Part shown: piece after piece, positions 1 through 6,439 of the stretch
Layout of the letters: every line of letters begins with the position of its first letter
How positions within the stretch are numbered: the first letter of the stretch is position 1
From: an uncultured Flavobacteriales bacterium
GTDB taxonomy: Bacteria > Bacteroidota > Bacteroidia > Flavobacteriales_D > Sanyastnellaceae
DNA length: 10,281 bases
Assembly: GCA_938092195.1 (NCBI GenBank)
Contig: CALKHD010000223.1
Span: forward strand, 1 to 10,281
Reading direction: 5' to 3'
The notes under the pieces: model-generated
The model's input: the letters and a program-made list of their open reading frames with translations, nothing else
Told to the model about the DNA's origin: nothing
Database searches by the model: none
Program-made: the position numbers and the translations under genes

Positions 1-1839
1 CTCGCGATTGGCTATCATCTGGACGAGTTGACCAACCCCATCACTGGTACCACCAGCGCTTTCTTCGAGCCCACTTTGGACTATGTGATCGTGAAGATCC
101 CCCGATGGAACTTCGACAAGTTCGAAGGGGCGAACCGTCAGCTCGGCTTGCAGATGAAGTCTGTGGGCGAGGTGATGGGCATCGGCCGGAGCTTCCAAGA
201 GGCGCTTCAGAAGGCTTGCCAATCGCTCGAGATCAAGCGCAACGGACTCGGCGCCGACGGCAAGGAGCTTCGCGACCAAGACCAGATCCTCCACTCGCTG
301 GAGTTCCCTTCTTGGAACCGCTTGTTCCACCTCTACGATGCCATCAAGTTGGGCATTCCGATGAGCACGATCCAGTTCAAGACCAAGATTGACCCTTGGT
401 TCCTGCGTCAGATTGAGGACCTGATTGATACAGAGAAACGCATCGGGACCCACAGGTTGGAGGATGTACCCTTTGACCTCATGAAAGAGGCCAAGTTGAA
501 AGGGTTTGCAGACCGTCAAATCGGTCACATTGTGCGGGCCAAAGAGAGTGAGGTGTTCGACAAGCGGGTGGCGTTGGGCATTGAGCGCAGCTACCGGTTG
601 GTCGACACCTGTGCCGCAGAATTCAAGGCCCAGACGCCTTATTACTACAGCACGTTCTGCGAGGCCAATGAGTCGCCAAAAACCAAGGGCCGCAAAATTG
701 TGGTGCTCGGCAGCGGCCCCAACCGCATTGGTCAGGGCATTGAATTTGATTACTGCTGCGTTCACGGCGTGATGGCGGCCCGTGCAGCGGGTTACGAGGC
801 GGTCATGATCAATTGCAACCCGGAAACGGTGTCTACCGACAGTGATACTGCGGATCGGTTGTATTTCGAGCCAGTGTTTTGGGAGCACATCTACGACATC
901 ATCCGGCACGAGCAGCCCGAAGGGGTCATTGTTCAGCTCGGTGGGCAGACCGCTTTGAAGTTGGCCGAAAAGTTGGAGCGCTATGGCATTCCCATCATGG
1001 GTACGAGCTACCAAGCGCTGGACATCGCGGAGGACCGCGGACGGTTCTCCACCTTGCTCAAGGATTTGGAAATCCCTTATCCCAAATTTGGTGCAGTGAC
1101 CTCGGCAGAGCAGGCCGTTGAACTGAGCCGAGAGTTGGGCTTCCCGCTTTTGGTGCGTCCCAGCTATGTGTTGGGAGGGCAGCGGATGAAAATTGTCATC
1201 AGCGAAAAAGGATTGGAGCACCACGTGGTGGACATCCTGCGCGACATGCCGGACAACCAAATCCTGCTCGACCATTTCCTCGAGGGGGCGATTGAGTGCG
1301 AGGCCGATGCCATTTGCGACGGCGAAGACACCTACATCATTGGCATCATGCAGCACATCGAGCCTGCTGGAATCCATTCCGGCGACTCCTATGCGGTATT
1401 GCCTCCCTACAACCTGGGAGATTTGATCTTGGCCCAAATCGAGGACATCACCAAAAAAGTGGCGGTGGCGTTGGAGACCAAAGGCCTGTTGAACATTCAG
1501 TTCGCGGTGAAGGACGACACCGTGTTTGTGATCGAGGCCAATCCGCGCGCCTCGCGCACGGTGCCGTTCATCGCCAAGGCCTACCAGGAGCCGTATGTCA
1601 AGTACGCCACCGAGGTGATGCTGGGCGAGAAAAAGGTGAAGGACTTTGATTTCCAGCCCCGCAAACGCGGCTATGCCATCAAGATTCCTGTCTTCAGTTA
1701 CTCCAAGTTCCCTGAAGTCAACAAGGAGCTTGGCCCAGAAATGAAGTCGACAGGAGAGGCCATCCGCTTCATCGATACGCTTCGCGACCCCTTCTTCCGC
1801 AAGATTTACTCTGAACGGAACCTCTACCTCTCCAAATGA
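1..1839 (+). CDS. carB: Carbamoyl-phosphate synthase large subunit, 5'-truncated by the window edge
   Basis: ATP-dependent synthesis of carbamoyl phosphate from bicarbonate and ammonia (delivered by CarA), the cytoplasmic precursor of pyrimidines and arginine. The frame is open from base 1 (LAIGYHLDEL, matching the end of the first ATP-grasp domain), so the TTG at 28 is internal and not a start. In order: end of the first synthetase unit to about 240, the all-helical oligomerisation region to about 680, the second pre-ATP-grasp fold (GSGPNRIGQG, about 706-735), then the second ATP-grasp domain with HIEPAGIHSGDS (about 1354-1389) and the metal/ATP-binding EANPRASRTVPF (from 1534). These match the E. 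coli residues in those blocks. The protein ends with YSERNLYLSK soon after the conserved GPEMKSTGEA, so the roughly 140-residue C-terminal MGS-like allosteric domain of E. coli CarB is absent. From memory, Flavobacteriia CarB proteins of about 950 residues share this. Identity is very secure. Confidence 0.97.
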   Translation, partial: LAIGYHLDELTNPITGTTSAFFEPTLDYVIVKIPRWNFDKFEGANRQLGLQMKSVGEVMGIGRSFQEALQKACQSLEIKRNGLGADGKELRDQDQILHSLEFPSWNRLFHLYDAIKLGIPMSTIQFKTKIDPWFLRQIEDLIDTEKRIGTHRLEDVPFDLMKEAKLKGFADRQIGHIVRAKESEVFDKRVALGIERSYRLVDTCAAEFKAQTPYYYSTFCEANESPKTKGRKIVVLGSGPNRIGQGIEFDYCCVHGVMAARAAGYEAVMINCNPETVSTDSDTADRLYFEPVFWEHIYDIIRHEQPEGVIVQLGGQTALKLAEKLERYGIPIMGTSYQALDIAEDRGRFSTLLKDLEIPYPKFGAVTSAEQAVELSRELGFPLLVRPSYVLGGQRMKIVISEKGLEHHVVDILRDMPDNQILLDHFLEGAIECEADAICDGEDTYIIGIMQHIEPAGIHSGDSYAVLPPYNLGDLILAQIEDITKKVAVALETKGLLNIQFAVKDDTVFVIEANPRASRTVPFIAKAYQEPYVKYATEVMLGEKKVKDFDFQPRKRGYAIKIPVFSYSKFPEVNKELGPEMKSTGEAIRFIDTLRDPFFRKIYSERNLYLSK

Positions 1840-2069
1840 TCCCAGGGCTGTTTCGAACCTTGGTGGGGCTGGTTGTGGCCTGGGTGGTGTTTCGATTTTT
1901 GGATCGAATGTTCGGCCGTCGTCGATCAGCTTCGTCTCAGCGCACATCAGGTCCAGGGTTCAACCCGTCGGGAGCGCGCCCCAAGGGTTCGTCTTCAAAG
2001 GGTTCCAACCCCAAGGATGACGACTTGGGCGAGTACGTCGATTACGAGGAAGTCGAAGAGGACGATTAG
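1836..2069 (+). CDS. DUF4834-family small membrane protein
   Basis: A 77-residue protein of unknown function. The ATG at 1836 overlaps the carB stop (ATGA), which points to translational coupling and fixes the start. Residues 4-22 (LFRTLVGLVVAWVVFRFLD) form one membrane segment, followed at once by a basic FGRRR cluster, so the C-terminus is predicted to stay in the cytoplasm. Next comes a low-complexity Ser/Gly/Pro/Lys stretch (about 30-60) and an acidic tail with DLGEYVDYEEVEEDD. That layout, and especially the GEYVDYEE-like tail, is the hallmark of the Bacteroidota DUF4834 family as I remember it. These proteins commonly sit beside a YfhO-family gene, as here. The family call rests on motif recognition and context, not on a search. 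Confidence 0.82.
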   Translation: MIPGLFRTLVGLVVAWVVFRFLDRMFGRRRSASSQRTSGPGFNPSGARPKGSSSKGSNPKDDDLGEYVDYEEVEEDD

Positions 2070-2115
2070 AACAAGGAAGGTTTCAGAGCGTCTTGTGTCG
2101 GGCTAACTTGTCCCC

Positions 2116-4665
2116 ATGAGCGATCGATTGAATCCTGCCCAGCTCTTTGGCATGGCATGGCCCCATTTGTTGGCCATTGCTGTGCTCATGATCATTGCCG
2201 GCACGTTTTATTCCAAGTCTTTTGACGGCTACCAGTTGCGGATGCCGGACATCGAGCATTCCATCGCTACCTCCAAGGAGGTCAACGATCACCGCAGCCG
2301 AACCGGTGAACAGGCCCTATGGACAGACAGTCAATTCGGTGGCATGCCCACAATTCAGTTGGGCATGAGGACTTCGGATGTGAATGCGGGTTCTTGGCTG
2401 GGGCGGTTCATTCGTTTTGGATTTCCGAGGCCTGCCGACCACTTGCTGGTGGCGCTCTTGTGCGCCTACCTGCTGGCTGCCGTGCTGGGTTGCGGCCCTT
2501 GGATTTCTGCGTTCGTGGCCATCGGTTTCGGCTTGAGTTCTCTCAACATCCTTTACCTAGGCGCGGGCCATGCGGCGAAGGTGATGTCGATTGCGACGCT
2601 TCCCGGGATTTTGGCTGGTGTGCTCGTGGCATATCGGCGCAACCTTTGGTTGGGAGCGGGCTTGGCGGCAGCATTTACCGCCATCAATTTGTCGGCCAAT
2701 CACCTTCAAATGACCTACTACTTGGCCTTTTTGGTGGCGGGTGTGGGCATTGCAGAAACGATCCGATTGTCCATGGCAGGCGCTGTGAAGCAAGCCTTGA
2801 TCACCGGAGCAGTCCTCCTTGTTGCAGCAGGTGCCGCCATTGTTCCAAATGCAGCTTTGATTAAACCCACTTTGGATTACACCCCCCACACCACCCGGGG
2901 AGAAGTTTTGTTGACCCCACAAGAGGGGGTGGAATTGTCAGGGTCTGGTTTGGACAAGGACTACATCCTTCAATATTCCATGGCGCCTGGAGAATGGTGG
3001 AGCATCCTGGTTCCAGACATCAAAGGCGGCAACAGTCCCCTGTATTGGGGGGAACAGAGCTTCAGTGGCGGTGCGTTTTACTTCGGGGCGATCCTGATGG
3101 CCTTGTTCATGGTGTCCTTGATGATTCGACGCGATGTTCTTCGTTGGCCCATGCTCGTGGTGGCGCTGATGGCCATCGTGTTGTCATGGCGTGACGCGTC
3201 TTGGCTCACCGATTTTTTCTTGGACCATGTTCCCGGTTTTGCCAAGTTCCGTGACACCAAAATGATGCTCATGCTCATTCAATGCATGATCCCCATTGGG
3301 GTGGGTTTGTTGTTGAAGGATGTGGCCGAAGGCCAAGTGAAGTGGGGCCGAAAATTGTTCATCGCTGCAGGCGTCCCCGTGGTGTTGCTGCTTGGTTTTG
3401 CGGTGCTCCCCACTGCGTTCTTTGACTTTGAAAGTCACGTGCGGCCAGACAGGGCGGTGGAGCAGCTCGGCGCTGCCCGGGCATTGGAACAGCGGTTGGA
3501 AGTCTACAGCGCGGATGTTTGGCGCAGTTTTGGACTTGTGCTGGTGGCGATGCTGGGCTTGTTGGCTGCCGTTCGCCTCAAGGCCAATGGTGCACGTCCA
3601 CTTGCTGTTCATGGGGTGTTTGGCGTTTTGGCCTTGTTGACCCTCGTGGACATGGTTTCGGTGGACCGCAGGTATCAGCCCAAGGATCGGGGTTGGGTTC
3701 GAAATGTGGAATTCACACACCCATACGTTCCGGCCAATGCCGACAACGCCATTTTGTCGGACCGTCTGCGCCGAGACCCGGCTGTTCAAGTGGCCGTGGA
3801 TGCAGAGGTTGCGAGGGTAAAAGAGGCGTATCCTGGGCGCATTGGCAAGCGTGAGGAGCGGGTTTTGGAGGCGGCGAAGTTTTCAGGTTTGCAGACGGTG
3901 GACCACTATCGGGTGTTGAACTTTCGCGGAGCGTTCAGCGATGCGACCGCCAGTTACTTGCACCGGAGTGTCGGTGGCTACCACGGTGCGAAGTTGCGCC
4001 GTTACCAGGATTTGATCGAGCGGGTGCTTCAACCTGAGCAGCAGCAATTTGCCGCTTTGGCGAATTCAGCGGGCATGGAAGCAGCCTTGTCGGCCATGCC
4101 AGTGCACCACATGCTCAATGCTCAGTACATCATTTACGACCCAGCGCAGCAACCGATTTCCAATGGCCAGGCGCTGGGCAATGCTTGGTTTGCGACAGGT
4201 TGGAGCATGGCAGATGGCGCCGATGCTGAAATGGAGGCACTGGAGTCTTTGACCAATCCACGCGAAGCTGTGGTGCCAGAGGTCCATTCAGATGCCCTCG
4301 CTGGTGTTGTGGTGGGTGCTGCGGATGGAGGCCAGGCGGAGCTGGTGTCGTTTACGCCAGACTTTCAGCAATACCGCGTTTCAACGCCAGCCAAAGGCCT
4401 GCTGGTGTTCAGCGAGATTCACTACCCGAAGGGATGGCAGTTGACCATCGATGGAGAGCCCGCTGAACTTCTTCGGGTGAATTATGCATTCCGTGCCGCG
4501 GTGGTGCCAGCAGGAGATCACACTGTGGAGATGGCCTTTGTGCTGCCTTCTGTGGATTCTGCGAGGACGATGGCTTCAGCGGGAAGCGGTCTGCTGCTGC
4601 TTTTGATTGTGGGAGCCTTTGCTGCGGCTTTTCTGGGCCGCGGTCGCGTGGAGCCAGTCAGTTGA
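2116..4665 (+). CDS. YfhO-family polytopic membrane protein
   Basis: An 849-residue inner-membrane protein with about 13-14 hydrophobic segments: one at 16-32, a cluster of six at about 109-245, five or six more between about 320 and 560, and one at the C-terminus (822-840). Family signatures in order are a polar loop after segment 1 with RTGEQALWTDSQFGGMP (about 62-78), NHLQMTYYL (195-203), and a C-terminal beta-rich domain with EIHYPKGWQLTIDG and VNYAFRAAVVPAGDHTVE (about 767-805). These fit Bacteroidota YfhO (PF09586), a GT-C-like fold. B. subtilis YfhO is linked to lipoteichoic-acid glycosylation; Bacteroidota lack that polymer, so the substrate here is unknown and an envelope glycan role is inference. 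It starts 46 bases after the DUF4834 stop, without an obvious Shine-Dalgarno sequence, and its 3' end overlaps the convergent acyltransferase gene by 8 bases. Confidence 0.9.
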   Translation: MSDRLNPAQLFGMAWPHLLAIAVLMIIAGTFYSKSFDGYQLRMPDIEHSIATSKEVNDHRSRTGEQALWTDSQFGGMPTIQLGMRTSDVNAGSWLGRFIRFGFPRPADHLLVALLCAYLLAAVLGCGPWISAFVAIGFGLSSLNILYLGAGHAAKVMSIATLPGILAGVLVAYRRNLWLGAGLAAAFTAINLSANHLQMTYYLAFLVAGVGIAETIRLSMAGAVKQALITGAVLLVAAGAAIVPNAALIKPTLDYTPHTTRGEVLLTPQEGVELSGSGLDKDYILQYSMAPGEWWSILVPDIKGGNSPLYWGEQSFSGGAFYFGAILMALFMVSLMIRRDVLRWPMLVVALMAIVLSWRDASWLTDFFLDHVPGFAKFRDTKMMLMLIQCMIPIGVGLLLKDVAEGQVKWGRKLFIAAGVPVVLLLGFAVLPTAFFDFESHVRPDRAVEQLGAARALEQRLEVYSADVWRSFGLVLVAMLGLLAAVRLKANGARPLAVHGVFGVLALLTLVDMVSVDRRYQPKDRGWVRNVEFTHPYVPANADNAILSDRLRRDPAVQVAVDAEVARVKEAYPGRIGKREERVLEAAKFSGLQTVDHYRVLNFRGAFSDATASYLHRSVGGYHGAKLRRYQDLIERVLQPEQQQFAALANSAGMEAALSAMPVHHMLNAQYIIYDPAQQPISNGQALGNAWFATGWSMADGADAEMEALESLTNPREAVVPEVHSDALAGVVVGAADGGQAELVSFTPDFQQYRVSTPAKGLLVFSEIHYPKGWQLTIDGEPAELLRVNYAFRAAVVPAGDHTVEMAFVLPSVDSARTMASAGSGLLLLLIVGAFAAAFLGRGRVEPVS

Positions 4666-4680
4666 CCTGGTAGCCTTTTT
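4654..4680 (+). terminator. Weak candidate terminator at the convergent gene ends
   Basis: CCAGTC (4654-4659) can pair with GAC-C-TGG (4664-4670, one bulged C) around a four-base loop, and five T residues follow at 4676-4680. It sits across the YfhO stop codon (4663-4665) and would end the + strand unit. The stem is short, bulged and five bases from the T run, so it may be chance. Confidence 0.25.
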
Positions 4681-5926
4681 CCTGCCACTTTTCGCACCAT
4701 TCTGCCAGCCATGCTCGGCGTGGCTTAAAGCGGTGCGGCGGGCTTTTCCGTATCATCCAACGCAGGAAAACCATGGCCAGTGGAAGCCGAATGTGCACAT
4801 AGGTGGACAGTGGAACAGGCAAGGCGCCCAGGGTGCTCTTGATTTCCAAAGCTGTGCGACCCATCACCACCCGATTGGCCTTCACCGAAATTCCCCAGGA
4901 GATGAATTCGAACAGCATGCGCTGATACAGGGCAAAGGTCTTGTTGACCTCGGGGTCAAAGCCCACGTAGTAAGCTTCGATGGTTCCACTCGCTGCGTGG
5001 TGAATGCCGCAATGGAATCCCGCCAGCTTTCCTTCGTCACGGTAAGTCACCAAGGCAAAGTCTTCACCGAAGGCTTCGGAGAGTCGCGCAAAGTCTAGAT
5101 CTTCCAATCCCCCCATCACGATGCTTGCCCTTCCATAGACCAGCTCATAGAGCTCAATCAGGTCTGGGCCAAGTTGCTCGAGTTCAGTTTTTTGGGACAC
5201 CCTTTTCAACGACAAGCTTGAACTTCGGGAAAGGATGCTGCGAACCTTGGTGCGGGCTTTTGTCCGCAGGGCAGCCTGCCATTGGTCGGTGGAATTCCAA
5301 TCGGGATCCAACGGCACTTCCATGACGGGGTCGAAAGAGGCCCGCGCCCAACGAGAACTCCAATGCGGGGCGATGAGTGCGTCATGTTCAGGCCCAAAGT
5401 CTTTGGCCATCCAAACCCGAATCCCCCATTTTTTGGCGCAGATGTCGAAGGCTTGCTCCGTCCATTTCACCTGCCAAGAGGGGGGCACCCCGTCTCTCCA
5501 GAGGTAGGTGTGTTCTCCGCTGCCCAAGCTTTGTCCCGCCACCAGGGTCTTGAACCGAAAGGGACGACCGCCGGGCTGCATGATGGCCGTGGCGATTTTC
5601 ACACCGACGGACACGTCCATGTGCTCTGCTGGAGACCGCGATTCGGATTGCACCGCTTGCATCATGATGCCACCCAACCATGGCCCGTCTGGGGCCTTGA
5701 TCATTCCAATGCAGCACTTGACTTTTTGGTGACCGGCCATGGCTTCCAAGTACCGTCGGTCCAAATAGGCAGAGCCACCGGGCAATGCCTCCCACTCCTG
5801 CCAAGGCACATCACTGGGTGACTCGAACCAGTGCCATTTGGCTTGGGTCAAGTTCAAAGCACCGGATTCCATGGGTAGAATCGATGATGGGACTTGGGTG
5901 GGGGAAGGAGGCGCAGCGGCAGCCAT
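4658..5926 (-). CDS. GNAT-fold / FemAB-like acyltransferase (peptidogalycan biosynthesis type)
   Basis: A 422-residue soluble protein counted from the ATG at 5926. A TTG three codons upstream (5935) is possible but less likely. The N-terminus is Ala/Pro-rich. The middle carries a basic stretch LRTKARTKVRSILSR (about 5240-5285), resembling the 'LxxKxRxxxR' segment that opens the second acyltransferase lobe in FemAB/PF04339-like proteins. The C-terminal half has the GNAT-like core: a strand with LVTYRDEGKLAGFHCGIHH, then GTIEAYYVGFDPE, ALYQRMLFEFISWGI and GRTALEIKSTLGA. The last block is familiar from Bacteroidota GNAT proteins. The product likely transfers an acyl or aminoacyl group, but donor and acceptor cannot be read from sequence; an envelope precursor or lipid are options. 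There is no signal peptide or membrane segment. It lies 84 bases after the DCC gene on the same strand and overlaps the convergent YfhO gene by 8 bases. Confidence 0.72.
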   Translation of the reverse strand: MAAAAPPSPTQVPSSILPMESGALNLTQAKWHWFESPSDVPWQEWEALPGGSAYLDRRYLEAMAGHQKVKCCIGMIKAPDGPWLGGIMMQAVQSESRSPAEHMDVSVGVKIATAIMQPGGRPFRFKTLVAGQSLGSGEHTYLWRDGVPPSWQVKWTEQAFDICAKKWGIRVWMAKDFGPEHDALIAPHWSSRWARASFDPVMEVPLDPDWNSTDQWQAALRTKARTKVRSILSRSSSLSLKRVSQKTELEQLGPDLIELYELVYGRASIVMGGLEDLDFARLSEAFGEDFALVTYRDEGKLAGFHCGIHHAASGTIEAYYVGFDPEVNKTFALYQRMLFEFISWGISVKANRVVMGRTALEIKSTLGALPVPLSTYVHIRLPLAMVFLRWMIRKSPPHRFKPRRAWLAEWCEKWQEKGYQVN

Positions 5927-5932
5927 GTGGGT

Positions 5933-5940
5933 CAAAAATA
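5933..5940 (-). promoter_or_regulatory. Possible Bacteroidota -7 promoter box
   Basis: Read on the - strand this is TATTTTTG, an exact match to the Bacteroidota sigma-ABfr -7 consensus TAnnTTTG. It lies six bases before the ATG at 5926, so a transcript from it would be leaderless or nearly so. No TTG/TTTG -33 element is present at the usual 19-20 base spacing, which weakens the call. Confidence 0.3.
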
Positions 5941-6010
5941 CAGCGGTGAAGGTCCGATGATGCTGGGGTTCGCATGCTTTGGCATTTGTCCTACGAGATT
6001 CAGAACCCTG

Positions 6011-6439
6011 TTATGCGAGCATCCGCATGGGGTCAGCTGGCATGGGACATCCGCTGGGCATGCGGCCAAACCACTTGTGGCGGTTCCTGGCGGTCATTTG
6101 ATAGAACCCCTGCCGCATAAATCTGGGCAAAATTTTGAAGGTCTTTCCCAGCGATGGCCTTCCGATGACCATCAAGGCTTCGGGGATGGCCGCTTCACCT
6201 TGCGTGGCCTCCCCGTTGTGCCACAATCCCACAGCTTCTTGGCTCTCCGGCAGCTGACCTTTCAATCGCAATGTCATTGCAGTGGTGCCATCGAGGGGGG
6301 CAAATCGCAGTTCGCGATGGCCTGGGCGCTCCCACCTCAGCAATTGGCGCACGGCGCGGTGGCAAAGGGCGCACCCACCATCAAAAAAAAGGATGGGCCC
6401 ATTGGGAACAGGGGGGGTGTCTTTAGAATTCTCCTCCAT
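6011..6439 (-). CDS. DCC-family (DUF393, YuxK-like) CxxC thiol protein
   Basis: A 142-residue protein of the DCC family, annotated as predicted thiol-disulfide oxidoreductases with a thioredoxin-like fold; biochemical roles are largely unproven. The signature is ILFFDGGCALCHRAVRQLL, with Cys23 and Cys26 forming the CxxC after the family's Asp-Gly. It is followed by LRFAPLDG and ends with RNRHKWFGR and Cys131 in SGCPMP, the usual family C-terminus. I chose the ATG at 6439 because it gives the usual family length and leaves a short lead before the first strand. An in-frame ATG at 6511 would add 24 residues that overlap the receptor gene much further. With the chosen start the gene overlaps the end of the upstream TonB-linked receptor by 17 bases in another frame, suggesting coupled translation. 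There is no signal peptide, so it is probably cytoplasmic. Confidence 0.88.
   Translation of the reverse strand: MEENSKDTPPVPNGPILFFDGGCALCHRAVRQLLRWERPGHRELRFAPLDGTTAMTLRLKGQLPESQEAVGLWHNGEATQGEAAIPEALMVIGRPSLGKTFKILPRFMRQGFYQMTARNRHKWFGRMPSGCPMPADPMRMLA

Noticed and set aside
28..30. TTG at 28 as the start of a 603-residue protein
   Set aside because: The frame is open upstream to base 1 and the preceding residues match CarB, so this is an internal codon of a truncated gene.
3184..3789. A 201-codon - strand frame inside the YfhO gene
   Set aside because: It is antisense to well-supported membrane-protein coding sequence and its translation is rich in His, Gln and Asn with no domain signature; it is a shadow frame.
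5282..5821. A 179-codon + strand frame opposite the acyltransferase gene
   Set aside because: It is a shadow of the - strand gene, with low-information composition and no motif.
6359..6373. CALCH in the DCC protein as a c-type heme-binding CxxCH motif
   Set aside because: The CxxC belongs to the conserved DCC signature and the protein has no signal peptide for export to the cytochrome c maturation site; the following His is likely incidental.
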